A DNA stretch of 64,000 bases from Cellulophaga baltica (lineage in GTDB: Bacteria; Bacteroidota; Bacteroidia; Flavobacteriales; Flavobacteriaceae), in NCBI RefSeq assembly GCF_900102165.1, contig NZ_FNBD01000005.1, positions 1-64,000 on the forward strand, read 5' to 3'. Below the pieces are notes generated by a model. It was not told the origin of the DNA. It saw only the letters and a list, made by a program, of their open reading frames with translations, and did no database searches. How positions within the stretch are numbered: position 1 is the stretch's first letter; the number at the start of each line of letters is the position of its first letter. Below, piece after piece: positions 37,369-46,170 of the stretch. The translations under genes and the position numbers were made by a program.

Positions 37369-38889
37369 CTATTTAATCTCATAAATAGCAACAGTATTAG
37401 AAACTTCATTGGTTACCACTAATAGATTTTCGCCCGTTGGGCTATCTTTTGCCGCTATAGCTAACAAGCCTTCCGGAGCTATATCATTTGTATCTAATAA
37501 CCATTCTAGAAACTGCGGACTCGTAGGATTAGAAATATCATAAACCATAACACCTCCAGATCTCTCTAACCCAACAAATAACAAGGTTGCATTTCCAATT
37601 TTTAAAGTAGTTACCGATTCTGGCTCAGCACCTTTATCATCACTTCTGCCATCAGCTTCACCTTCATCTGCATTGAAAAATGATGGGTTGATATCCAATG
37701 TAGTACGTCCTATATCATCTGCACTATCATACACCAAAGTTCCTGATGTATTCCAAATTGAAAAGGATCTAGCGCCATATCCATAAATTTCATCAAAATC
37801 GCCATCACCATCAAGATCACCATTGGCAGTAGTAATTTTTAATCGCCCTAAATTTTCATCTAATTGTAATTCTGCAGCATTAGGAAAAGCTGTTGGATCT
37901 AAGGTCAAATCCTTTACGCGTTCTTCTTCAGAATAACCATCATAATCTCTAGAGTCTCCTTCATTAGCAGTAATGATATATTCCATTTCATCAATGGTTG
38001 CAAATGCAATGGCATCTGGCATATAGAAGCTCCATACAGGCCAGTTTTTAAAATTCCCCAAAACATCATCTTTATTACTCGCATCCATAGTATTTTCTGG
38101 AAGAGAAAAATCTTTCGTCCCTAATCCAAATACATCGGTAATTGTTTTTGCTGCTAAATTTACTACCGCAATTCCGTTATTTTCTTGTAAGGTAATGTAT
38201 GCGTATTTGCTATCATCAGACACCGCGATATACTCAGGCTCTACATCTTGAGCGATACTCGCATTAGGGCCGAAAACTCGAAAATTTTTCCCTATTGCAG
38301 ATGCACTAAAGGAGGTAAAAAATAAGGTGTTAATTTCATTTCTTTCAATATTAATGATAGAGACAGAACCTTCTGGGTCTACTGTATAGTCATCATTAGG
38401 CTCTCCTTCATTAGCAGAAATTAAATAGGCGCCATCAGGAGAAAAGGCTACCATATCTGGTAACGCGCCAACGGTATAAGATGTTATTAAGTTTTGAGAA
38501 GTAGTATCATAGGTTTGAATAGTCCCATTGGATTGCTTATTAGTATTTTCTACCGCTACCGCAACCACGCCATCATGAACCGCAACGCTATTTGGAACTC
38601 CTGTAAGGATAATTGATGTTAATTTAACCGCAGAAGAAGGTACCGATATATCCCAAACGGACACTTCTGATTGCACAGGATTTACAACAAATAATTTTTT
38701 AGTGCTAGGATCAAAAGCACTGATCTCCGAAAACCCTTCGTCTCCAGAGCCATTTGAGAATCCTCCAATTTTTGTAAATTGTAATGCAGATACATCTATA
38801 TCAGCATCACCACCATGTCCTACGTGGTCTTTAATACAAGAAGTTAGTAAAAGCCCTCCAAAAAGAGCAATTAAAGTAAAATTTTTCAT
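37369..38889 (-). CDS. choice-of-anchor I family lipoprotein (beta-propeller)
   Basis: A 506-residue lipoprotein (lipobox LTSC, Cys18). The body is a seven-bladed propeller-type repeat, with segments such as LFVVNPVQSEVSVWDIS, YLISANEGEPNDDY and YIITANEGDSRDYDGYSEE; the repeated ANEGE/D motif is typical of the choice-of-anchor I family. Members are often misnamed alkaline phosphatase. The Asp-rich GDLDGDGDFDE loop suggests calcium binding. Substrate and role are unknown. It is probably transcribed alone. Confidence 0.88.
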   Translation of the reverse strand: MKNFTLIALFGGLLLTSCIKDHVGHGGDADIDVSALQFTKIGGFSNGSGDEGFSEISAFDPSTKKLFVVNPVQSEVSVWDISVPSSAVKLTSIILTGVPNSVAVHDGVVAVAVENTNKQSNGTIQTYDTTSQNLITSYTVGALPDMVAFSPDGAYLISANEGEPNDDYTVDPEGSVSIINIERNEINTLFFTSFSASAIGKNFRVFGPNASIAQDVEPEYIAVSDDSKYAYITLQENNGIAVVNLAAKTITDVFGLGTKDFSLPENTMDASNKDDVLGNFKNWPVWSFYMPDAIAFATIDEMEYIITANEGDSRDYDGYSEEERVKDLTLDPTAFPNAAELQLDENLGRLKITTANGDLDGDGDFDEIYGYGARSFSIWNTSGTLVYDSADDIGRTTLDINPSFFNADEGEADGRSDDKGAEPESVTTLKIGNATLLFVGLERSGGVMVYDISNPTSPQFLEWLLDTNDIAPEGLLAIAAKDSPTGENLLVVTNEVSNTVAIYEIK

Positions 38890-38975
38890 TGTTTTGGTTG
38901 TTTATGTATAACAACCAAAAATGCAACTTTTGTGTAACTTAGGCGTAAACTAAAGAACAAACAAAGGTTAAGAAC

Positions 38976-39863
38976 CTAGCCTTGATTGTAACCAAAACGT
39001 TTTAACTGATTAGCATTGCTTCTCCAGTTCTTATTTACTTTTACATACAGTTCTAAATGCACTTGCTTATCAAAGAAAATCTCTAAATCTTTTCTAGACT
39101 CCACACCCACTCTTTTTAAGGCTGCACCTTTATGACCTATAATAATTCCTTTTTGAGAATCGCGCTCTACCATAATAACAGATCGCATTCTAATAATTTT
39201 ATCATCCTCAAAAAATTCTTCTGTATCTATTTCTACTGAATATGGAATTTCTTTTTTGTAGTTCTGTAATATTTTCTCTCTAATAGTTTCGTTGACAAAG
39301 AAACGTTCTGGCTTATCTGTTAATTGATCTTTAGGATAAAACGCCGGAGAAACCGGTAGCAATTCTAAAATACGAAGGAATACTTCTTTGACATTAAAAT
39401 TCTGTAACGCACTTATCGGGTGTATTTCTGCCGTTGGTAATTGCTCATGCCAATATTGCACTTGCTCCTCTAAAATACCTTGCTCAGAAACATCAATCTT
39501 ATTTAATAATAAAAGTACCGGAATTTTGCTATTCTTCAATTTATCAAAGAAACGCTCATCTTTTAATGCCTTTTCCCCTATTTCTACCATGTAGATTAGA
39601 ATATCTGCATCTTCGAAAGCCGACTTTACAAAATCCATCATAGAAGATTGTAACTCGTAAGCAGGTTTGATAATCCCCGGAGTATCTGATAAAATCATTT
39701 GAAAATCATCCCCATTAACTATCCCTAAAATACGGTGTCTCGTTGTTTGTGCTTTGGAGGTGATAATGGATAATTTCTCGCCCACAAAAGCATTCATCAA
39801 GGTAGATTTCCCCACATTAGGATTTCCAATAATATTTACAAAACCAGCTTTATGATCTGCCAT
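38976..39863 (-). CDS. era: GTPase Era
   Basis: A 295-residue protein: an N-terminal GTPase domain with P-loop GNPNVGKSTLMN, switch II DTPGI and NKID, then a C-terminal KH domain (ERDSQKGIIIGHKGAALKRVG) that binds the 3' end of 16S rRNA. It acts in 30S subunit maturation. Length is normal. A minus strand TACCTTTG -7 element (39896-39889) precedes it. Confidence 0.98.
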   Translation of the reverse strand: MADHKAGFVNIIGNPNVGKSTLMNAFVGEKLSIITSKAQTTRHRILGIVNGDDFQMILSDTPGIIKPAYELQSSMMDFVKSAFEDADILIYMVEIGEKALKDERFFDKLKNSKIPVLLLLNKIDVSEQGILEEQVQYWHEQLPTAEIHPISALQNFNVKEVFLRILELLPVSPAFYPKDQLTDKPERFFVNETIREKILQNYKKEIPYSVEIDTEEFFEDDKIIRMRSVIMVERDSQKGIIIGHKGAALKRVGVESRKDLEIFFDKQVHLELYVKVNKNWRSNANQLKRFGYNQG

Positions 39864-39911
39864 CTTACTATTTTAACATTTAAAAGTACAAAGGTAGCTT
39901 ATTGTAGGCCT

Positions 39912-41393
39912 TTAATTCATAACAAAACCTAAAATTAAGTACATAACTACGGTAATTCCACCACCAATTAAGGCATAAGGCAACTGCGTATTCACATGAT
40001 CTATATGATCACTGGCCGATGCCATAGACGAAATAATAGACGTATCTGATATCGGAGAACAGTGGTCTCCAAAAATACCCCCTCCTAAAGTTGCTGCTAT
40101 TACCAGCGTTAATGGCGCACCATGTACCTCTGCCATAGGCACTGCAATAGCCATCATGATAGCAAAAGTACCCCATGAAGTGCCTGTAGAGAATGCTATA
40201 AATGAACTAATTACAAAAATAATTGCTGGTAAAAACTCTGGTGACAACCAATCTTTTGACCAATCTGCCACAAAAGCTCCTGTCCCTAATTGATTACAGG
40301 CATCGCCAATAGCAAAGGCTAATAACATTAGTAATGCTAAGGGCATTAATTCACTTATACCTTTTAAGACCAAGTCAATCATTTCTTTTGTCTTCATTAT
40401 TTTTTGAGATCTATACATGATCATAGCCACTAGAATAGCCGTAAGTACCGCATATAACACAGACGATGACCCTGAGCCTTTCCCAATGGCCTGGAAAACA
40501 TGATCGGAAAATGAAGTAGCATTCTCTACCGCACTCCAACCCGTATAGACTAAATTAATTGGCATCATAAAAACCATGGTTGCCAAGGGCACAATCATAT
40601 TATACGCTCTTGCCTTTATACCTTCTTTTGGCGCCAATGAAGTTACCTCACTAGAAAGCATAGGTTTAGAATTATCATTCAATAACTTTCCTGTTTCCCT
40701 TGTTCTTTTCTCCGCCTTAGCCATCGGGCCAATATCTTTTTTGGTTAAAATCACCACAAAGACAATGGCAATAGCCAATATTGGATAAAAATTATAGGCT
40801 ATAGAAGAGAGCAATAAACCAAAAGGATTGTCTAAACCTTGCGTCACTAGTAAACCCATAATAAAAGCACCCCAAGCATTAAAAGGAATTAAAATGGAGG
40901 AAGGGGCAGAACTAGAATCGGCAATATATGCCAACTTCTCTCTTGGTATTTTTAGTTTATCGAAAACGGGTCTGTACAGTGTTCCTACCGTTAATGAGCT
41001 AATGCTTGTTTCTACAAATAATAATAAGCCTGTAAGCAATGCTAATAACTGCACTACTACTCTACTATAGCCTTTTTGCTTTTTTTCAAAGAAATGAATC
41101 ACTTTATTCAACTGGTTTATAAAACCTTCTACCCCTTTGGAGTACTGAATAAATAAGAGTAATGCCCCTACAAGGGCACTAAACATTATGGTTCTGGTAT
41201 TGCCTTCAGATTTAAAAACATTTACCATACCCTCTATGGTTGCCAATGTTCCTGTTAGCACATTCCAATCGCTCATGATCAACCAAGAAAACCAAATACC
41301 AAAAAGCAAAACTATATATATTTGTTTTGTTTTGAGCGCTAAAACAATTGCAATAACGGGTGGTAAAATTGAGAGTAAGCCGTAGTTTTCCAT
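39912..41393 (-). CDS. Na+/H+ antiporter, NhaC family
   Basis: From the ATG at 41393 it has 493 residues, beginning MENYGLLSILPPVIAIVLAL. The open frame extends 24 codons upstream, but that part lacks transmembrane character and conservation. About a dozen transmembrane segments follow, with family motifs such as SSAPSSILIPFNAWGAFIMG, STGTSWGTFAIMMAIAVP and GGGIFGDHCSPISDTSIISS. It exchanges sodium for protons across the inner membrane. Related transporters can also carry malate/lactate. Confidence 0.92.
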   Translation of the reverse strand: MENYGLLSILPPVIAIVLALKTKQIYIVLLFGIWFSWLIMSDWNVLTGTLATIEGMVNVFKSEGNTRTIMFSALVGALLLFIQYSKGVEGFINQLNKVIHFFEKKQKGYSRVVVQLLALLTGLLLFVETSISSLTVGTLYRPVFDKLKIPREKLAYIADSSSAPSSILIPFNAWGAFIMGLLVTQGLDNPFGLLLSSIAYNFYPILAIAIVFVVILTKKDIGPMAKAEKRTRETGKLLNDNSKPMLSSEVTSLAPKEGIKARAYNMIVPLATMVFMMPINLVYTGWSAVENATSFSDHVFQAIGKGSGSSSVLYAVLTAILVAMIMYRSQKIMKTKEMIDLVLKGISELMPLALLMLLAFAIGDACNQLGTGAFVADWSKDWLSPEFLPAIIFVISSFIAFSTGTSWGTFAIMMAIAVPMAEVHGAPLTLVIAATLGGGIFGDHCSPISDTSIISSMASASDHIDHVNTQLPYALIGGGITVVMYLILGFVMN

Positions 41394-41625
41394 AAATAAA
41401 TGTTTTGTAATCCAATGGTTTTTAAAACCCGTACAAAATAGTAAGATTTTAAGTAAGGAGCTCACAAATACCCTATTTAAAGTGGCTATCTAAAATTTTT
41501 AATATTTATTTCAAATAAAGTTTGGTGAATCGTAAAAAGTAACTATATTTGCAGCCTGAAATACGTCAGTCAGCAGTTATGAGTTGAAAGTTAAAAGCTA
41601 AAATGATCGTTTCAGAAACCCATAT

Positions 41626-41698
<73 letters not shown>

Positions 41699-41702
41699 CT
41701 AG

Positions 41703-41735
41703 AAAAAACCACTTCAAATGAAGTGGTTTTTTATT
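41703..41735 (+). terminator. tRNA terminator
   Basis: AAAAAACCACTTC pairs with GAAGTGGTTTTTT around an AAAT loop, followed by TATTTT. It starts 5 bases after the tRNA. Confidence 0.88.
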
Positions 41736-41810
41736 TTACACCTGTTTTTGGACGAAGTTTTTAAAAATTAGATCTTTTAAAAATTCAATGTGTCTTTTTA
41801 TGGTGGAATC

Positions 41811-42227
41811 TTAACTTCCTTCTAAAACAAGCTTAGTTTCAATATTCCTTACTACTTCATTACATTGGGCACATGCCTGCTCACCTTCTTGCGCATACCA
41901 TCGGCATTTTGTTCTAATGGGACAAAATTGCAACTCTTTAGATACTTCATTGGCTACTATTGATATGATATTGCCAACCAATCCGCAGTCCTTACCGGTC
42001 CACTGTTTACATCCAGATTTTGCGCAATTTCCAGCAAAACGAAACCGGTTTTCAGGATTTCTACCTTCATTTGCTTGTGCTATAAAAGTTTGATTGACCG
42101 CTATTGGTTGTTTAAGAAAATCGATATATCCATCAGAGTTTATAATACCATACAGCTGTGCTCCTGGCTTTGCCAAATAACTAGGACATAATAAGTTCTC
42201 TTCTTTAGTATTTTTAGATTTTTTCAT
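41811..42227 (-). CDS. cysteine-rich hypothetical protein (138 aa)
   Basis: A soluble protein with no signal peptide and eight cysteines: one at residue 14 (LLCPSYL), three in GNCAKSGCKQWTGKDCG, and four in FCPIRTKCRWYAQEGEQACAQC. The spacing suggests metal or iron-sulfur ligands, or structural zinc. It is 41 bases downstream of the 86-residue gene and probably co-transcribed with it. I do not recognise the family. It could be a partner protein acting on the small upstream protein, but nothing in the sequence proves it. Confidence 0.6.
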   Translation of the reverse strand: MKKSKNTKEENLLCPSYLAKPGAQLYGIINSDGYIDFLKQPIAVNQTFIAQANEGRNPENRFRFAGNCAKSGCKQWTGKDCGLVGNIISIVANEVSKELQFCPIRTKCRWYAQEGEQACAQCNEVVRNIETKLVLEGS

Positions 42228-42268
42228 AATTCATCTATTTACCCCTAGAGCTAAAAAAAAATTAAGAT

Positions 42269-42529
42269 TTAGAATTTCTGAATTCTGGATCTAAATCTAT
42301 CAAAATCTTCCAACCAAATTCCATACTTAAACAGGTCGTTAAATCCTTTCAATTTAGGATTAAGAGCAATTTTTTTATTAATAACTATATCTCCTCCATG
42401 ATCTATTTGAGCTAATTCCGTCATGATCACATTTTTAATGCCATCATCAATACGTTTAATTTGATCTGTAGATAATTTAATTCCGTCTAATGATGCAGTA
42501 AATACCACATCGTCTTGCAAATCTTTCAT
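42269..42529 (-). CDS. hypothetical acidic protein (86 aa)
   Basis: A small protein: MKDLQDDVVFTASLDGIKLS, then a helix (QIKRIDDGIKNVIMTELAQID), then GGDIVINKKIALNPKLKG and an aromatic tail (YGIWLEDFDRFRSRI). It has no signal peptide or membrane segment. The segment spacing (strand, amphipathic helix, conserved GGD) looks like a real compact domain, not a chance frame. It is the first gene of a two-gene unit with the Cys-rich gene. Function unknown; RiPP-precursor-like behaviour is speculation. Confidence 0.55.
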   Translation of the reverse strand: MKDLQDDVVFTASLDGIKLSTDQIKRIDDGIKNVIMTELAQIDHGGDIVINKKIALNPKLKGFNDLFKYGIWLEDFDRFRSRIQKF

Positions 42530-42815
42530 AATAAGTGTTTTTAAGGATTAAAATTTTAGTTTTTGTTGTAATCGCTTTTGATATCAAATAGTTTTCCTAA
42601 CAAATAATACGTACTTATTTATCTAACTTTCCTACAAGGTATGTCAATAGAATAATACCTCAACGATTAATTGTATCCTTGGCTAAAAATCATGTGTAAC
42701 TGGATATCAAATAGTTACAATCCTAAAAAAATTGTTTATGTAGAAAAATACATGTTTAAAGGAACTTAGCATCTGCACAAGCTTTGGGATGAGTTTTATG
42801 TTTTGTTTCTATACT
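42530..42815. other. intergenic region between the small cassette and oleate hydratase
   Basis: Non-coding. It must contain the leftward promoter of the 86-residue gene. No clear -33/-7 pair was found. Confidence 0.4.
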
Positions 42816-42850
42816 AAAAAAAGCCACTTCATGAGAAGTGGCTTTTTTGT
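42816..42850. terminator. bidirectional terminator
   Basis: AAAAAAGCCACTTC pairs perfectly with GAAGTGGCTTTTTT around an ATGA loop. It lies 29 bases past the end of the oleate hydratase gene. The CCACTTC core is the same as in the tRNA terminator. Confidence 0.85.
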
Positions 42851-42878
42851 TTTCCTAAACGCTTCATTTACTACAGCG

Positions 42879-44453
42879 CTATGCAAATGATTTGATCACA
42901 GAATCTAAAAGTACTTTAGGTGATTTATCATGTTTCGTGATTTTAGGAATTTCACGATCAATATTTAATAGTTGATATACGGCCGTTTGTGCAGCTCTTA
43001 CCGAATACTCTACCGTAAAGACCACATCATCCGGAATTTCTACAAACTGACTTACAAAAGCTAAATTTTTAGAACTTGCTGGCACTGGTTTTGGTCTATC
43101 ACTAGTAGCTCGTGGCATAAACATAGACGTAATATATGGCATTCTACAAGGCACACAAATAGCACCTTCAAAGACACTGTCATCAAAATTTAAGTGGCCT
43201 GCTAGTTCTGTTAGTATTTCCTGCCCATTGCATTCAATCATGGTTTTAGGAACAAAATCTCCTACTCGGTTTCCATATAGCGCATACCCCCATAAGATAA
43301 AGACATCATCTGGCTGCCCTATAAAATGTGGCTGGTTATATAACACCACAGACATTAACCAACTAGAATCTTTGAACGTTACCAAACCACCGGTACCAGC
43401 TTTGTTGCCTGACATTTTTTCTAATTTATCAAAAAACTCCGATGTCTTAAACGTAACAGTAAATGATTCCCAGAAAGATTCTGGAATACTCGTATTAAAA
43501 GGTGCTGGGTTTCCAAAATCCGGTCTCCCCTTCGCTAATTTCTCCCAAAGCGTCCACCCCTTACTATCTGCTTTTGTTATTTTCGCTGGAGCCTGTTCCA
43601 TAGAACCAATACTAGAAGCATCAACCATAGAGCCATTTTGAAAAATAACAAGATCATCTGGAGCAACAGCTACCTGTTTGGCTCCTTTTGGCCCAATTAC
43701 GCTAACTGATATCACCGTTACTTTTCCATCTATTTCTTCAACAGCTATATCATCAACAGTAGTCGCTAATTCAAAATTAACCCCTTTTTCTTGCAGCCAT
43801 GCTTGTAATGGGCGCACCAAAGAGTCATACTGATTGTATTCTGTTCTTTTTACGCCAGCCAAAGTATTAATTCTTGGAAACTCATTCATAAACCGATGTA
43901 AGTAACGCTTAAACTCTACCGCGCTATGCCAAGGTTCAAAAGCAAAGGTTGTTTGCCACATGTACCAAAAATTAGTGGTGAAAAATTCTGGAGACAACCA
44001 ATCCGTAATTTTCGATGTTCCCAGTTTTTCTTCGGATGCTTCTAATAAGGTAAGAAACTCCAACCTGTCATGCATGGTAAAATTCATGGTAGCCGTATCT
44101 ACAATATGACGGTTCTTATCTACCAAACGCGCTTGAGAATGCGCTATATGTTTTTTGTTAAAGGCTATAGTTTCCTCATTTACAGATATGCCTTTATTAT
44201 GTATAGAAGGGATATCTTGAAACAAGCCCCAAAAACATTCGTAGGCATCTGTGGTAAGCATTCTTCCCCCACGAAGCGAATAACTCCCATCTTCTAACCT
44301 TGCCCCATCTAAACACCCACCTAAGGAAGGGAGCTTTTCAAAAATTGTAATTTGAGAACCTAACATTCCACCATCTCTAATCATAAAAGCTGCAGCAGCC
44401 AATGAACCTAGTCCTCCTCCTAAACAATACGCTTTAATTGTTTCTTTTGACAT
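42879..44453 (-). CDS. oleate hydratase-like flavoprotein (MCRA family)
   Basis: From the ATG at 44453 the protein is 524 residues, starting MSKETIKAYCLGGGLGSLAAA: the Rossmann FAD-binding GGGLGS is right at the N-terminus, as in the family. A longer in-frame opening to 44552 would add a hydrophobic stretch and covers a TAnnTTTA-like box (44494-44487), so it was rejected. Further family segments are LPSLGGCLDGARLEDGSYSL, HDRLEFLTLLEASEEKLGT and WQTTFAFEPWHSAVEFKRYL. The enzyme adds water to the cis-9 double bond of oleate to give 10-hydroxystearate, often a fatty-acid detoxification step. It is somewhat shorter than characterised OhyA proteins (about 590-650 residues). Confidence 0.9.
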   Translation of the reverse strand: MSKETIKAYCLGGGLGSLAAAAFMIRDGGMLGSQITIFEKLPSLGGCLDGARLEDGSYSLRGGRMLTTDAYECFWGLFQDIPSIHNKGISVNEETIAFNKKHIAHSQARLVDKNRHIVDTATMNFTMHDRLEFLTLLEASEEKLGTSKITDWLSPEFFTTNFWYMWQTTFAFEPWHSAVEFKRYLHRFMNEFPRINTLAGVKRTEYNQYDSLVRPLQAWLQEKGVNFELATTVDDIAVEEIDGKVTVISVSVIGPKGAKQVAVAPDDLVIFQNGSMVDASSIGSMEQAPAKITKADSKGWTLWEKLAKGRPDFGNPAPFNTSIPESFWESFTVTFKTSEFFDKLEKMSGNKAGTGGLVTFKDSSWLMSVVLYNQPHFIGQPDDVFILWGYALYGNRVGDFVPKTMIECNGQEILTELAGHLNFDDSVFEGAICVPCRMPYITSMFMPRATSDRPKPVPASSKNLAFVSQFVEIPDDVVFTVEYSVRAAQTAVYQLLNIDREIPKITKHDKSPKVLLDSVIKSFA

Positions 44454-44707
44454 TTTTACACGTTTTAATTCAACTATAATATAGCATAAAGGTAGCACGG
44501 CTAACAAGCCTAAAACCTGATAAAAATCAGGTTTACAAGACATTAACAACAAATTGTGATTGGGGGTTTAATAAGGTAAAAGTGGTGATGCGTTTATAAT
44601 TTATTTTATACCCTAAAAGATGCAACTCCAAAATCGCAGAAGATTTTACAGCCATTGCAGTAAGGATTTTTTGTATAACTTTATAGTGAGCGTAACACAA
44701 TAACACT

Positions 44708-44971
44708 ATGAAACCAGGTTTTATATACATACTCGCTAATAAAAACAATACCACACTCTATGTTGGGGTAACTAGTAATTTGCTACAGCGTATAGAACGG
44801 CATAAATCAAAGTTTTATCCAAAATCATTTTCTGCCCGGTATAACACAAACAAATTGGTGTACTATGAAGCCTTTCAAGACATAGGAGCTGCCATTGCCA
44901 GAGAGAAACAATTAAAAGCCGGCAGTAGAGCAAAAAAAATAGCCTTGATAGAAAAAGAAAATCCTGATTGG
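44708..44971 (+). repeat. direct repeat, left copy (GIY-YIG core)
   Basis: These 264 bases match 47613-47876 with about 14 differences that I count by eye (about 95% identity). Similarity begins essentially at the ATG and ends just after the codon for Trp88. Upstream and downstream sequences differ completely. Confidence 0.9.
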
Positions 44972-45208
44972 CAAGAGCAAAAAGTACTTGCACTGGGTAA
45001 ACTTTGTGACGAAGAGAATTTAGATAAAGCACAGTTTAAAGCCTTAATTGACACGTATATCTATAGCGGACAAGAACCTATCAAAGATGACGTTTTTAAA
45101 TGCTTAGACAATAGACCAAGTATTTTAAAAGCACGTGAAATAGGTGAACGCATTTTATCTAAAATGAAAGAGTATGTACAAGTTTTTATAGAAGGTATGA
45201 CGGGGTAA
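44708..45208 (+). CDS. GIY-YIG endonuclease domain fused to an HsdR-like C-terminal tail
   Basis: A 166-residue protein. Residues 1-88 are a GIY-YIG (UPF0213 type) domain: GFIYILANKNNTTLYVGVT holds the two name motifs, then Arg in LLQRIERHK and Glu in VYYEAFQDIG. They differ from the second copy (47613) at only three residues. Residues 89-166 are unrelated to GIY-YIG. They resemble the extreme C-terminus of type I restriction HsdR subunits (DEENLDKAQFKALID, IYSGQEPIKDDVFK, RPSILKAREIGERI, VFIEGM). The junction is in frame at Trp88/Gln89. I infer a recombination product; whether the fusion is stable or active is unknown. Confidence 0.8.
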   Translation: MKPGFIYILANKNNTTLYVGVTSNLLQRIERHKSKFYPKSFSARYNTNKLVYYEAFQDIGAAIAREKQLKAGSRAKKIALIEKENPDWQEQKVLALGKLCDEENLDKAQFKALIDTYIYSGQEPIKDDVFKCLDNRPSILKAREIGERILSKMKEYVQVFIEGMTG

Positions 45209-45282
45209 TAAAATTAGCGCTATCGTCTATAACCTTCCAGAAAACAGTAGTATCAGATCATCTAAATGAAAAGCCTTGCAAA

Positions 45283-45723
45283 TTGGATATAAATTTAATC
45301 TTAAATAAGATAAACTTTGTTAGTAGATATAAAGAAATCTGTCTGGATCATAATGATTATGAAAATAGACTCCGTGGTAGGAATACAAAGCGGTATCTCG
45401 CTATTCTAAAAAAATTGGATGAAAATTTCTCATATGTATCAAAAGATAAATTCTTTACCTTAAAATATGAATATGAAGCATTTGAACTAAATCTAGGATT
45501 AGTTATAAATGACGGTCTTGTTGAGCCTAGTCTATATGTAATCCGTAATGAGGATTGGATACTTTACAATAGATTTGATTTTATTTCAGAAAAGTTACAT
45601 ACTGGCTTTCGAGAAAATTTTAATCTTCCAAAATATAAAACAGAAGCCGAACTTTAGTCGCTATTAACTGAAATTCTTAAACTTTATAAGGATATCAGGG
45701 TAGCGTTTGTGAAAGATTTTTGA
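45283..45723 (+). pseudogene. interrupted or truncated gene of unknown function
   Basis: The frame has no ATG; its first possible start is TTG at 45283 and it remains open further upstream. It encodes about 124 residues (e.g. NLILNKINFVSRYKEICLDH, FFTLKYEYEAFELNLGLVI) and ends at a TAG (45655-45657). Past that stop the same frame continues as SLLTEILKLYKDIRVAF to TGA at 45723, a plausible helical end. This looks like a 5'-truncated gene with a nonsense mutation. The family is not recognised. It lies downstream of the HsdR-like tail and may belong to the same lost operon. Confidence 0.55.
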
Positions 45724-45828
45724 TAATGATAAATGAATTTGGAGTAATTGTAAGCAGCATAGAAGAAAAATGATAGAATTGTTTGTTAAGCATTTAGTAA
45801 AAATTTCTTAAATATTCAAACACATAAT

Positions 45829-45846
45829 AGTGCAATAAAAAGCACT
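45829..45846. promoter_or_regulatory. inverted-repeat operator 1 upstream of hipB
   Basis: AGTGC-AATAAAAA-GCACT: 5-bp arms with an 8-base spacer. The same 5-8-5 layout occurs in the E. coli hipBA operators (TATCC-N8-GGATA), though with different bases. It lies 114 bases before the hipB start. Confidence 0.65.
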
Positions 45847-45888
45847 TTTAACAAATTAATTATTCTAAAAATTCAAAAAACCACAAAT

Positions 45889-45906
45889 AGTGCGTTAAAA
45901 AGCACT
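45889..45906. promoter_or_regulatory. inverted-repeat operator 2 upstream of hipB
   Basis: AGTGC-GTTAAAAA-GCACT: the same arms and spacing as operator 1, exactly 60 bases apart start to start. It sits directly before the -7 box at 45912 and covers the -33 region, the expected position for a repressor site. The homology extends to flanking bases (ATTCAAA ... ATAGTGC). Confidence 0.7.
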
Positions 45907-45911
45907 TACCC

Positions 45912-45919
45912 TAGGTTTG
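45912..45919 (+). promoter_or_regulatory. -7 element TAGGTTTG of the hip operon
   Basis: An exact TAnnTTTG match 41 bases upstream of the hipB ATG. The -33 position falls inside operator 2, so HipB binding should block the promoter. Confidence 0.6.
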
Positions 45920-45960
45920 AATTATAAAAAGGCATATTTTTATATAAAAAGAGCCATATA

Positions 45961-46170
45961 ATGCACTCAAAAGATTTAATAGAAGCTATAAAAACACGTA
46001 GAGACAATCTAGATGTAACACAAGAAATGCTTGCAGACCTTTCTGGAGTAGGTTTGCGTACGCTTAAACAATTTGAAAGCGGTAAAGGAAATCCAACCCT
46101 AGAAACGTTACAAAAATTGGGTAATGCATTAGGTATGGAATTAACATTTACGATTAAAGAACTTAAATAA
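45961..46170 (+). CDS. hipB: HipB-like antitoxin, XRE-family HTH protein
   Basis: A 69-residue protein that is almost entirely one helix-turn-helix domain of the XRE/HTH_3 type: RRDNLDVTQEMLADLSGVGL, then RTLKQFESGKGNPTLETL. It is the DNA-binding member of the hip operon and should bind the AGTGC operators upstream. Its stop overlaps the ATG of the next gene by one base (TAATG). A GCACT half-site also lies at its own start codon (45963-45967). HipB proteins of two-gene systems are longer (about 88 residues) and inhibit the kinase directly; here the third gene may do this instead. Confidence 0.88.
   Translation: MHSKDLIEAIKTRRDNLDVTQEMLADLSGVGLRTLKQFESGKGNPTLETLQKLGNALGMELTFTIKELK

Noticed and set aside
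44772-45032. Leftward frame opposite the chimeric GIY-YIG gene
   Set aside because: Shadow frame; the + strand has clear GIY-YIG motifs.
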